Below are positions 35,732-44,049 of a stretch of 64,000 nt of DNA, one piece after another. The DNA is from UBA2108 sp002713215 (GTDB lineage: Bacteria > Bacteroidota > Bacteroidia > Flavobacteriales_G > Salibacteraceae), in contig CALAPY010000061.1 in the NCBI GenBank assembly GCA_937891015.1, forward strand, positions 50,044 through 114,043, written 5' to 3'. The position numbers and the translations under genes were made by a program. Position 1 is the stretch's first letter. Every line of letters starts with the position of its first letter. The notes under the pieces were generated by a model, which was not told the DNA's origin, searched no databases, and worked only from the letters and a program-made list of their open reading frames with translations.

Positions 35732-38700
35732 ATATATTAATGATATTGATTTTACCGTCTTGACTCCTAGGGAGTTTGAGGAGGTCATTTATATGTACTT
35801 CCAGGAGCAAATTAAGAGCGGCCTATATCAAGGTGTATATGATAAAGCCGAGTTATATAGTGGAGTGGGAGAACGAGGTTGTGACATCGGCCTTTATTAT
35901 AATGGGAAGATATTTGGCTGTGTTCAATGCAAAAATTTTAAGAATAACATCTCCTTTAGGGTGATATTCGAAGACATTGTCAAACTAACATTACACCACA
36001 TAATAGAAAGTAAGGCAAACAATTCGAATTCTTCAACCCTAATCACCGATGTTAACAATTTTACATATTATGCTTGTGCCTCAAGGGCGTTCACGAGCAA
36101 GGCAATTCCATTACTTCAAGACTTTTCAAACCAATGGAAAAATCAGAATGTTAGGGCGATATTTGATAATCTGATACTTAATAATAAGTCGTTGAATGGG
36201 CTTATTTTTAATGAGATTAAGGGTGATCTTCAAAATGTATTAAATCGAATAAAAGTCAACACAATAATTGGAATTGATGTAAAAAATGTAATCAAATTAA
36301 ATCATGAAATTGTAAGGCTATATTTTAATCCAGGCATTACAGAGCGTGTAGAAGATGACATTAAAAAAATTAAGCATGCAGTTGTTCCAGGTCAACTATC
36401 ACAGGGTGAGCTCAGTAAAAAGGCAGGAAAAATTTCAAGCGAAATTCGTAAGGTAAAGACGCATTTTGGAAGTGCTAAAGAGTCGACTATTGAAAGAAAA
36501 GAGGTTAACACCATATTTAAGTGGATAAAGGGGCCGCTTAAAACTAAAGATTCAAACCTATTGGTTTTAACAGGGAATGCAGGTATGGGCAAGTCAGTGG
36601 TTATATCTCAGTTGTATTCAAAACTGGTTACCCACAAAATACCGGCATTATGCTTGAAGGCCGATCGGCTTGCATTTGAATCAATTAAAGATTTGAAAAG
36701 TGAATTAGGTTTAAATACTGATATTGGCGATTTTTTTAATCAGTTTATTGGAGAAAAGGATCTAGGCGTATTACTCATAGATCAAATTGATGCCTTATCA
36801 CTAACTCTTTCTTCAAATTTGAAACCACTTAATACATATGATAATATCATAAGAGATTTCATTGAAAACTATCCAAAAGTTAAGGTTGTCATTTCAAGTA
36901 GAACCTATGATTTAAACTACGATCCTATTCTTACGGCTTATAAAGAAAAGAATAAGGTTGTTCTTCAGCCACTAGAAAATGAGGAATTGAAGGCCATTTT
37001 GCAAAATAATATTGGAGCCGAGATTAACCAATTTAGTAGTGAGATTCTAAAACTGCTTTCAATTCCGTTGCATCTAGATGTTTTCTTAAAGATTTATACA
37101 AGTGAGCTTGACCTAAAAAAACTTTCGAGCATCCAAGATTTGTATGATGAATTATGGAGACAAAAAATAATAGGAAATATCTCTGGTTTTGGATCAGGGC
37201 TTCAACACGAAAAAGTTGTTAAGCTCTTGTTTTCAGTTGCACAGCGAATGTATGAACTACAACAGATCAATGTATCCGAAATAACCTTCGAAGATGATTT
37301 TCCGAAAGAAATTCGGTATGTAAAAAGCGAAGGTGTTATCCTTGGAAACAAACGAATAGAATTTTTCCATCAATCTTTTTTCGATTACTGTTTTGCAAGG
37401 AGTTTTGTTCATGGAGGTCTCAATCTGGTAGAAGACATTCAGAGTCGTCATCAAGGGTTATTTATTCGTTCCAAAGTTCAACAGATATTGACTTTTATTA
37501 GAAACAATGATCCACAAAATCATGTGACTCTAGTTGAAAACCTATTGGATTCCAAAAAAATTAGATTTCATATTAAGTTATTGGTTTTACAGCAACTTGC
37601 TTTTGAAGACCAGCCTTCTCATCAAGAAATTAATTTAATTGAAAGGTTACTTTCACGATCGTCGACGATCAAAGAAATCTTTTTATCACTTTATCTCGGA
37701 AAAGGCTGGTTAAAGGTGATCATTGAAAAGAGATTGGTAGAGGATGAGATAATAAACCAATACAATGAAAAATCTGAATGGATTAGAACATTGTTTCGCG
37801 GGTTCATTAATAGAGGGAATGATGAACTTCTTGACTATTTTACCAACCTTAAGCATATGCCCAATATGAAGGATTTAATCCTTGATTTGTTATGGGGTAT
37901 TAAAACTTACGAGTCCAAAAAATGCATTGATCTGGCCGACTCTATCTTGGGTGAGTTTGAGGGAGAAGAAAAGGAGTATTATTTAGCTTATTTCGTCGAA
38001 AATGCCATTCCAAATTACACGGATTGGGCAACAAAATGGACTATTAACCTAACAAACATTAGTTCTTCAAGAACTGTTGGAGTTGAAGAGTTTTATTTCC
38101 CATTTAGTAAAAGACACAGCGTTTTTTATTCCAAATTCTGGAAAGAGAAACCACGAGAGGCATATTTACTTGTTAAAAAGATAATTATTGAAATAACCAT
38201 AAAAAGAAAACTTGAATCTAAATTACCTGAACAAAAGCTCAAATCGGATTACGGATTTTGGTTGTACAGTCGCAAAGAACATGACCTCTATTTTCATTAT
38301 AAGCAGCTAAACAAGGTTCAATCATATTTAGAGGATGAATTTTTGCTTGATGAGACTTTTGTACGGTCAGAGGTTCAAGCCTTTTTAGGCTTCAATAGTA
38401 TAACCCTAATCATGATTGCCCTAAGTGTAATTAATCGGCACCCAGAGGGTTTTGTTCAAGAGTCAGCAGAAATATTTGAAAATCTAAACTTTCTAAAAGA
38501 GTGTTATGGACATAACCTATATTTAGATTATCTGTTACAATCTATCCTTAAAAACTCCTATCAACTTATGGAAAATAGGAATGAGGTAGACAAAGTGATT
38601 CTTAATTTCTACCCAAAAGGTGAATTAGGAATTGTGGACTACGGCAAAGGAAGACGAGTGAAAAGCAAATCGTTTGGTTATTCCAAGTTGCAACTACTAT

Positions 38701-40190
38701 CTTCTATTCCTAGGTCTATGGTTTCCAAAAACAAAAGGTTAAAGAAGGATTATGATGAGTTGAGTAGAAAATTTGGAAAAAACATTGTTGTTGCTGAACC
38801 AGAAAGACCAGAAGTGAGAATAAATGAGGCAGAGTTAAGTTCTTCAGCATATGAAAATATGAAATATGAGGACTGGAAAAAATCCTTTAGAAAATATTCT
38901 AACAACTCAGATTGGTCTCATGGCAGAAGCTTTGAGCAAGAAGTTTCGAATAACCCAGGAAAATTATTCCAGCTTGTAAAGGAGATATTGACCGATAACA
39001 CAATCAATAATTCATATAAGTTGAAAGGGCTTGAAGGCCTTATAAAAGGAAAGTTTCCTGTAGGGCAAGTTCTCCAATTATTTAAAGTTTTTGTCAATTC
39101 TGCTGAATTGGATAATTTCCAGCAACTTTCTCTAGTCTGGGTGTGTAGATATTTTTCTGACAATAAAGTAATTGACACTAGGGTATTGGAGTTCTTAAGA
39201 GAAGTAGCTACTTACGGGAGTGAAGCTTCTTCAGTTCCTGGTGATGATGATTTAACCGCAGGAATAAATTCTTCTCGTGGTGCAGCAGTATCTGGCTTAA
39301 TGGATTATTCTTTTGACGATTCGGTAAAGTCTTATGTATTGGACATTATTGAGGATATTGCTGAAAGCTCATCATCACCTACAAGAGCGTGTGCTATTTT
39401 TAAACTGCAGAATTTCATTAAAGACAATGAAAGACGAACTTTAAAATTATGCTTACGTTTAGTTGATGATTGCTCGCCTGGCGTTGTAAAAGTGGCCCAA
39501 TACCCACTTCAATATCTTGTAAACTATGATTTTCCGGCGATTATTCCATTCCTAGAAAAAGCAATGTTACATGAAAGTAACAAGGCTACTGTTGGAGTTT
39601 TGATAACAAAGGCATATTGCTTTGAACGTAAAGGCGCGAAAAGGTTAGTTGAAACATTTTGTGGCTTAGGTACTAAACAAATTAATGAGGCAGTAAAAAC
39701 GGCCTTTAAATTTTTATATGATGTTTCCGAGATAAAAAAGCCAAGCAAATTAGCATTGAAGTTGGTTGGTGATTATGTCAATATTGAAGATAAGAATTTA
39801 GGGGAAACTTATGACCGTGCATTTTATCATTTAAAAGTATCAATCTTACCGGATTTGTATAACTTCATGAAGAAATATAGAACCTCAAAAGTTGGTAAAT
39901 TCCGAGACGATGCATTTTACCAATATCTAAAAAAGTGTTCAAAAGATTTCCCAGAGCAATGTATCGAGTTGACAAAAGGATTTGAAAATCACATTAATGA
40001 ACCTGAGAGGCACAGAATACATAGAAACGTACCCTTAAATGTAATTGTACAATCGTATAATTCAATTCGAGATTATAATTCTAATAGTGCTTCTTTAGAT
40101 GAGGCTATGAATGTTTTCGATAAACTACTCGAACATTCCGAATATAGATCAGGTGCGTTTGAGGTACTTAGAGATTTAGATGAATACTAG
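35718..40190 (+). CDS. STAND NTPase with N-terminal Mrr-like nuclease and HEAT-like sensor region (Avs-like)
   Basis: A 1490-residue protein. Residues 15-140 are a restriction-nuclease-like domain: TPREFEEVIYMYF (Glu21/22), GERGCDIGLYY (Asp56) and GCVQCKNF (Gln70, Lys72), a PD-(D/E)xK with QxK. The STAND/NACHT NTPase has Walker A GNAGMGKS (286-293), Walker B VLLIDQIDAL (351-360), sensor strand VVISSRTYDL (389-398) and FFHQSFFDYCFAR in the winged-helix region. About 900 residues of alpha-helical repeats follow, the expected phage-protein sensor. This is the layout of Avs proteins, which cut DNA on binding a phage terminase or portal. Gene overlap with the DUF4297-like gene couples them. Intact over its whole length. 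Confidence 0.82.
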   Translation: MKAPRYINDIDFTVLTPREFEEVIYMYFQEQIKSGLYQGVYDKAELYSGVGERGCDIGLYYNGKIFGCVQCKNFKNNISFRVIFEDIVKLTLHHIIESKANNSNSSTLITDVNNFTYYACASRAFTSKAIPLLQDFSNQWKNQNVRAIFDNLILNNKSLNGLIFNEIKGDLQNVLNRIKVNTIIGIDVKNVIKLNHEIVRLYFNPGITERVEDDIKKIKHAVVPGQLSQGELSKKAGKISSEIRKVKTHFGSAKESTIERKEVNTIFKWIKGPLKTKDSNLLVLTGNAGMGKSVVISQLYSKLVTHKIPALCLKADRLAFESIKDLKSELGLNTDIGDFFNQFIGEKDLGVLLIDQIDALSLTLSSNLKPLNTYDNIIRDFIENYPKVKVVISSRTYDLNYDPILTAYKEKNKVVLQPLENEELKAILQNNIGAEINQFSSEILKLLSIPLHLDVFLKIYTSELDLKKLSSIQDLYDELWRQKIIGNISGFGSGLQHEKVVKLLFSVAQRMYELQQINVSEITFEDDFPKEIRYVKSEGVILGNKRIEFFHQSFFDYCFARSFVHGGLNLVEDIQSRHQGLFIRSKVQQILTFIRNNDPQNHVTLVENLLDSKKIRFHIKLLVLQQLAFEDQPSHQEINLIERLLSRSSTIKEIFLSLYLGKGWLKVIIEKRLVEDEIINQYNEKSEWIRTLFRGFINRGNDELLDYFTNLKHMPNMKDLILDLLWGIKTYESKKCIDLADSILGEFEGEEKEYYLAYFVENAIPNYTDWATKWTINLTNISSSRTVGVEEFYFPFSKRHSVFYSKFWKEKPREAYLLVKKIIIEITIKRKLESKLPEQKLKSDYGFWLYSRKEHDLYFHYKQLNKVQSYLEDEFLLDETFVRSEVQAFLGFNSITLIMIALSVINRHPEGFVQESAEIFENLNFLKECYGHNLYLDYLLQSILKNSYQLMENRNEVDKVILNFYPKGELGIVDYGKGRRVKSKSFGYSKLQLLSSIPRSMVSKNKRLKKDYDELSRKFGKNIVVAEPERPEVRINEAELSSSAYENMKYEDWKKSFRKYSNNSDWSHGRSFEQEVSNNPGKLFQLVKEILTDNTINNSYKLKGLEGLIKGKFPVGQVLQLFKVFVNSAELDNFQQLSLVWVCRYFSDNKVIDTRVLEFLREVATYGSEASSVPGDDDLTAGINSSRGAAVSGLMDYSFDDSVKSYVLDIIEDIAESSSSPTRACAIFKLQNFIKDNERRTLKLCLRLVDDCSPGVVKVAQYPLQYLVNYDFPAIIPFLEKAMLHESNKATVGVLITKAYCFERKGAKRLVETFCGLGTKQINEAVKTAFKFLYDVSEIKKPSKLALKLVGDYVNIEDKNLGETYDRAFYHLKVSILPDLYNFMKKYRTSKVGKFRDDAFYQYLKKCSKDFPEQCIELTKGFENHINEPERHRIHRNVPLNVIVQSYNSIRDYNSNSASLDEAMNVFDKLLEHSEYRSGAFEVLRDLDEY

Positions 40191-40197
40191 AGTGGCA

Positions 40198-40482
40198 CTA
40201 ATTAAACTTTTTATCGTCAAAAAATTCAGAAAAGGAAATTTGCAGAAACCTTAAAATCTTGATGAACGTGCTCATTTTCATATTGGCACCCTTTTCATAT
40301 CTCCCATATTGAGATCGAGATATTCCAAGTTCGTACGCTAAATGCTCATAATTGCTATAACCTTTTGAAATTCTAAGTTGCCTTAACCTTTCACCAACAT
40401 TCTTTAATTCTTTTTCAGCTTTATCCAAATCGTATAGGTAAGTGACAAAGCTTGAAGTTTTACACTTTATTTGGTACCGCAT
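40198..40482 (-). CDS. XRE-family helix-turn-helix regulator
   Basis: Residues 27-90 form an XRE-type HTH: ERLRQLRISKGYSNYEHLAYELGISRSQYGRYEKGANMKMSTFIKIL, with the usual helix 3 SRSQYGRYE. It is tail-to-tail with the STAND NTPase gene and head-to-head with the lipoprotein gene. It may repress the defence operon or the lipoprotein; which promoter it binds cannot be seen from the sequence. Confidence 0.82.
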   Translation of the reverse strand: MRYQIKCKTSSFVTYLYDLDKAEKELKNVGERLRQLRISKGYSNYEHLAYELGISRSQYGRYEKGANMKMSTFIKILRFLQISFSEFFDDKKFN

Positions 40483-40532
40483 AAAGTATGGGTGTTAAAG
40501 TGTGTATTTTTATCCTTAAATATCTATTACTT

Positions 40533-41372
40533 ATGAAAAACACAATAATCTACTGCTTAATTGCATCCACTTCTCTCTTTTCCTGTACAGAACAGGTAGA
40601 CAAAAAGAGCATATATAAACGTTCTATTGAACTAATGACTGTTTTTTCTCAAGGAGATACAAATACTATTCTAAAACATCACTTTCCTTATGTGGATCAA
40701 TCAAATGAAATGTTTGGCCTTGAAAAGACCAGAATTGATAAAGACATTATAGATGTTTTAAGTAATAAGCCTTCGATTGTACAAATCGATACTTCTGGCA
40801 GGGGGTATATGGGTGACTACGAGGCTAGTATTGTAGTAAAAGAAGACACAAATTACTTTGAAATCATCTTTTGGTTGTACAGGGATTCAGTTGACAATTT
40901 ATATCTAAGAAGGGCCGACTTAAAATCATTAAATGAAGATTGTTATGCACATTTTAACTTTCCCCATGTTCCTGAAGAGTCTGTAATTTTCAAAAGATTA
41001 TCATGGCAGACTGACATATTAAGGACTAGCTTTAATTCAGGACAAATTATGATTCAGAATAATGATTCGATTGACTACAGTTTTTTGAGATTTAGACTAA
41101 AAATCGGAGAGCCGGATTTCTACATTAACATTCCAAAATTCAAGAATTTAAAGTTTAACCAAACAATAGAAATTAGTCAAAAGGTTAGGGCTGGAGACTT
41201 GGTCTTGGTTGATATTCCTGAACTAAAAGATTATTGGTATGAAATTGAAATAAACAAAACCAATGTACTTTGGGAAGCTGAATTATTGGAGGCATTACCT
41301 CGACCAGAATATGAAGAGTGCACTTTTCTAGATCAGATTCGGAAGAAAACGTTAATAGACTGCACATACTAA
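40533..41372 (+). CDS. Island lipoprotein, hypothetical
   Basis: A lipoprotein signal (KNTIIYCLIASTSLFSCTEQ) begins at the ATG at 40533; an earlier ATG at 40488 would overlap the divergent HTH gene promoter region. The mature protein is acidic, with no motif recognised. Unusual cargo for a defence island; its divergent HTH partner may control it. Confidence 0.6.
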   Translation: MKNTIIYCLIASTSLFSCTEQVDKKSIYKRSIELMTVFSQGDTNTILKHHFPYVDQSNEMFGLEKTRIDKDIIDVLSNKPSIVQIDTSGRGYMGDYEASIVVKEDTNYFEIIFWLYRDSVDNLYLRRADLKSLNEDCYAHFNFPHVPEESVIFKRLSWQTDILRTSFNSGQIMIQNNDSIDYSFLRFRLKIGEPDFYINIPKFKNLKFNQTIEISQKVRAGDLVLVDIPELKDYWYEIEINKTNVLWEAELLEALPRPEYEECTFLDQIRKKTLIDCTY

Positions 41373-41571
41373 AAATAGATGCAGGTCTTGTTTACTATAT
41401 TTCATAAAATATTTTCCTCTCCATTGTCAATAAAAATCAATCTCCTTAAATTGAATGAAGGGTACGAATAAATTATCTGAAATGTAGAAATCAATCTAAT
41501 AACCAAACACAAGGAGATATTCGAAATCAAATCGTCGCCATTAATAGTATTTTTACTACAAAGTACTTCTT

Positions 41572-42711
41572 GTGAATAGAATTGTTATTGTAGGAAATGG
41601 ATTTGATTTGGCGCACGGACTAAAAACGGGTTACGAAGATTTCTTAATGCATTATTTTAACGAAGCCCTTAACAAAGCATCCAAAAACCAAGGAAGTTAT
41701 CAAGATGAGCTTATATCGGTCTATATTAAAGATGAGTTCCTAGATAAGGTCAAAGAGTTTCTGAAGAGAAATACGTCTCTGTCTGAGCTCGTTAATGACA
41801 AGGAATTTACATTTCATGGTTATGTCATTTCAGATAGCGAGAGAGAATACCATTTTGAGAAATCCATTCGTGTGGAGGCTCAATATGAATTTTTTGAAGA
41901 ATTAATTAATGATGGAAATTGGTCGGATATCGAGTCACAGTACTTTAGGTCTATATTAAGAATCTTTAAAAAAAATAAGACACAGGAAATAAAGGTTCAG
42001 GACATAAATAAATGTCTTGGTATAGTTAAAACCAAACTCATTAAGTATCTGACTATAGTAAATGAACAATTCACAAATGAATTCACAAATGATAACATAT
42101 TTGATTTTTGTTTAGAACCGCTGGATGACATACAATATTCAAGATACTTTCGAAAAATGCCATTATCCTTTATTACAGAGGAATTAATGGAATTTCGTAG
42201 AGAGAAAAACCTTGACCATATATTGGTATTGAATTTTAATTACACTAAGATTTTTCAGGAGTACCTTGCTAAAAGATCATTGGGTCAATTAAAGGACGTT
42301 AGAATATCTAATATTCATGGTTCTCTAAATGACCCTGATTCAATAATTTTTGGATATGGAGATGATACCCACCCAAGTTATAAAGAATTAGAAGATGAGG
42401 GAATGGACTCTTTGTTGGAAAATATCAAGTCTTTCTATTACCCGTCTACTAAGTACTATTTAGATTTTATAAATTTTATCGAGTCGGAAGTATTTGATGT
42501 TTACGTAGTTGGTCATTCATTGGGTTTGTCCGACCGCGTACTCTTGAAAACGATATTTGAAAGTGAAAATTGCAAGGCTATTCGACTGTTCCACAGAGGA
42601 ACAAAACAAAGCCACTTTAAGAAAAGAATTTCTCTTTCAAGGCATTTTGAAGATAAACAAGCTATGAGAAAAAAGATTGTTGAATATGATCAAAAAGGGA
42701 TGTTCACTTAA
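41572..42711 (+). CDS. AbiH-family abortive infection protein
   Basis: Starts NRIVIVGNGFDLAHGLKTGYEDF, the AbiH signature, with the further AbiH segments LVLNFNYTKIF, NIHGSLNDPDSIIFGYGD and VYVVGHSLGLSDR. The family protects against phage by a mechanism that is not established; it resembles a nucleotide-binding Rossmann-type fold. The start is GTG at 41572, chosen because the family signature begins immediately after. It is the last island gene before the right attachment site. Confidence 0.85.
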   Translation: MNRIVIVGNGFDLAHGLKTGYEDFLMHYFNEALNKASKNQGSYQDELISVYIKDEFLDKVKEFLKRNTSLSELVNDKEFTFHGYVISDSEREYHFEKSIRVEAQYEFFEELINDGNWSDIESQYFRSILRIFKKNKTQEIKVQDINKCLGIVKTKLIKYLTIVNEQFTNEFTNDNIFDFCLEPLDDIQYSRYFRKMPLSFITEELMEFRREKNLDHILVLNFNYTKIFQEYLAKRSLGQLKDVRISNIHGSLNDPDSIIFGYGDDTHPSYKELEDEGMDSLLENIKSFYYPSTKYYLDFINFIESEVFDVYVVGHSLGLSDRVLLKTIFESENCKAIRLFHRGTKQSHFKKRISLSRHFEDKQAMRKKIVEYDQKGMFT

Positions 42712-42770
42712 CTTATTGGAATTAACATGGCCTACATGTGGGTCACTTGGAATGATAATTAAAGAAGTTC

Positions 42771-42790
42771 CGTGTACTTTTATGTGTACT
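42771..42790 (+). promoter_or_regulatory. Right pair of putative integrase arm sites
   Basis: CGTGTACT at 42771-42778 and TGTGTACT at 42783-42790, the same 12-base period as the pair near the left end. In the excised circle the two pairs would flank the attachment core, as arm sites do for lambda-like integrases. Confidence 0.6.
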
Positions 42791-42796
42791 ATATAA

Positions 42797-42830
42797 AAAA
42801 GGCTTTCAGTGAGATTACTGAAAGCCTTTT
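42797..42830 (-). terminator. Terminator downstream of the tRNA, supplied by the island
   Basis: A perfect 14-base stem (AAAAGGCTTTCAGT with ACTGAAAGCCTTTT) around GAGATT, with T-runs on both sides, so it can end transcription from either strand. It sits seven bases past the CCA end of the tRNA on the island side of the junction. Confidence 0.8.
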
Positions 42831-42836
42831 TATAAC

Positions 42837-42913
42837 TGGTGGGCCCAGCAGGGCTCGAACCTGCGACCCTCTGATTATGAGTCAGATGCTCTAACCAACT
42901 GAGCTATGGGCCC
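42837..42913 (-). tRNA. tRNA with CAT anticodon (tRNA-Met elongator or tRNA-Ile2)
   Basis: All four stems pair: acceptor GGGCCCA with TGGGCCC, D-stem GCTC/GAGC, anticodon stem TCTGA/TCAGA around loop CTCATAA, T-stem GCAGG/CCTGC around TTCGAGC. The body is 74 bases and CCA is encoded (42837-42839). The CAU anticodon is shared by elongator Met and lysidine-modified Ile2; the sequence alone does not settle which. Its 3' half is the island's attachment core, so the tRNA stays complete after integration. Confidence 0.95.
42839..42884 (-). repeat. Right attachment site within the intact tRNA
   Basis: 46 bases identical to 25764-25809; runs from the anticodon loop to the first bases of the encoded CCA. 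Confidence 0.92.
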
Positions 42914-42963
42914 TGTTCGTGAAAGAAAATGGTTTGAGACCTCCTCTCCTCGAACCGAGGCTG

Positions 42964-42971
42964 CAAATTTA
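42964..42971 (-). promoter_or_regulatory. Promoter of the tRNA gene
   Basis: TAAATTTG on the minus strand, exact TAnnTTTG, preceded by TTG at a 19-base spacing, the best -33/-7 pair in the window. It lies about 50 bases upstream of the mature tRNA 5' end. Confidence 0.6.
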
Positions 42972-43027
42972 TTTTTTCTTTACACACGCGCAACCTCTTA
43001 GTTCATCAATATTTTTTTCTTTGCAGC

Positions 43028-43645
43028 ATGAATTTAGAGGGGATAAAAAACATCATTTTTGATTTAGGAGGCGTTATTCTAAACATTGATTACCAACGGG
43101 CCATTGATGCCTTTATAGACCTTGGAATAACCAGAGAACAATTGCAGTATTCTCAGCAGGAACAAGATGCCCTTTTCGATCAATTGGAGGTTGGTAAAAT
43201 ATCACCAGATGAATTCCGGGATGGCCTTCGGGCATTATCATTCCTTGGCCTGACCGATGAAGAAATTGATGGTGCCTGGAATGCCTTATTGCTCGATTTA
43301 CCAGTTCATAGAATTGAATTGCTAAAGTCACTAAAGGATAAATACCAACTGTTTATGTTAAGTAATACCAACGCCATTCATTATGAGGGATACACTGAAA
43401 ACTTAAGGAAAGAGCACGGTATTGAAGGCCTGGAGCCCTTGTTTCAAAAGACCTACCTGTCTCATGAAATAGGTAGGCGAAAACCAGATGTGGAAACCTT
43501 TGAATGGGTCTGTAAAGATGCAGGAATAGAACCTTCTGAAACGCTATTTATCGATGACAGTGTTCAGCACATTGAGGCGGCCAGTAAGGTTGGCCTTAAA
43601 ACCCATTGGCTAAAAGAAGGTGATGTAAGTGACCTTTTTAGTTAA
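43028..43645 (+). CDS. HAD-family phosphatase (subfamily IA)
   Basis: Motif I IIFDLGGVILNID (Asp12, with GGV typical of the YihX/epoxide-hydrolase-N branch), motif II MLSNTN, motif III Lys in GRRKPD and motif IV FIDDS. These make a Mg-dependent phosphohydrolase acting on a small phosphorylated metabolite such as glucose-1-phosphate; the exact substrate is unknown. Stop codon overlaps that of the next gene (TTAA, 43642-43645). Confidence 0.9.
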   Translation: MNLEGIKNIIFDLGGVILNIDYQRAIDAFIDLGITREQLQYSQQEQDALFDQLEVGKISPDEFRDGLRALSFLGLTDEEIDGAWNALLLDLPVHRIELLKSLKDKYQLFMLSNTNAIHYEGYTENLRKEHGIEGLEPLFQKTYLSHEIGRRKPDVETFEWVCKDAGIEPSETLFIDDSVQHIEAASKVGLKTHWLKEGDVSDLFS

Positions 43646-44049
43646 TCAAGATCCTGGCACAGTTCCAGTAGAATGCCGTTGGAACTTTTAGGGTGAATAA
43701 AGGCAATAAGTTTATTGTCAGCTCCGGCCTTAGGCTCTTCATTAATAAAGACAAATCCTTGTTTTTTTAGGCGGCCCATTTCCGCGTGAATGTCATCAAC
43801 TGCAACTGCCAGGTGATGGATTCCCTCCCTGTTTTTTTCCAGGTACTTGGCAATTGAACTGCTCTCGTTGGTAGCTTCCAACAGTTCCAATTTACTTTCT
43901 CCCAATTGATAGAAAACGGTATTTACACCTTCGCTTTCAACTGTTTCCTCCTTATAGAAATTAGCTCCCAGCAATCGTTGAAAGATATCCTTTGATTTGG
44001 ATACATCTTTTACTGCAATTCCTAGGTGTTCAATTTTTAGTATGGCCAT
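43642..44049 (-). CDS. mce: Methylmalonyl-CoA epimerase
   Basis: A VOC-fold metalloenzyme that interconverts the (2R) and (2S) forms of methylmalonyl-CoA in propionate metabolism. The start chosen is ATG at 44049 (AILKIEHLGIAVKD); a frame from 44103 adds an unlikely leader. Landmarks: EHLGIAVKD (metal His), ESEGVNTVFYQLGESKLELLE, GIHHLAVAVDD and GILLELCQ (metal Glu). The gene overlaps the FAD oxidoreductase by 20 bases. No methylmalonyl-CoA mutase gene is in the window. Confidence 0.9.
   Translation of the reverse strand: MAILKIEHLGIAVKDVSKSKDIFQRLLGANFYKEETVESEGVNTVFYQLGESKLELLEATNESSSIAKYLEKNREGIHHLAVAVDDIHAEMGRLKKQGFVFINEEPKAGADNKLIAFIHPKSSNGILLELCQDLD

Larger units (their letters stand above)
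25764..42884. mobile_element. 17.1-kb integrated genomic island with defence cargo
   Basis: Bounded by 46-base identical repeats of a tRNA 3' half (25764-25809 and 42839-42884), with a tyrosine recombinase gene just inside the left end and paired CGTGTACT sites near both ends. The interior is visibly AT-richer than the flanks. Contents in order: integrase, hypothetical, excisionase-like HTH, RepA-like ATPase, hairpin-rich gap, TAXI-like membrane protein, small protein, RecA-like ATPase, small protein, CoiA-like nuclease, protease, DUF4297-like protein, nuclease-STAND NTPase, HTH regulator, lipoprotein, AbiH. No relaxase, secretion or virion gene is visible, so it is not self-transmissible as far as can be read; satellite-like or mobilisable. 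Confidence 0.9.

Noticed and set aside
36392..36592. Minus-strand frames inside the STAND NTPase gene (also 37257-37454, 38918-39178 and 39524-39748)
   Set aside because: All are shadows of the 1490-residue reading frame.
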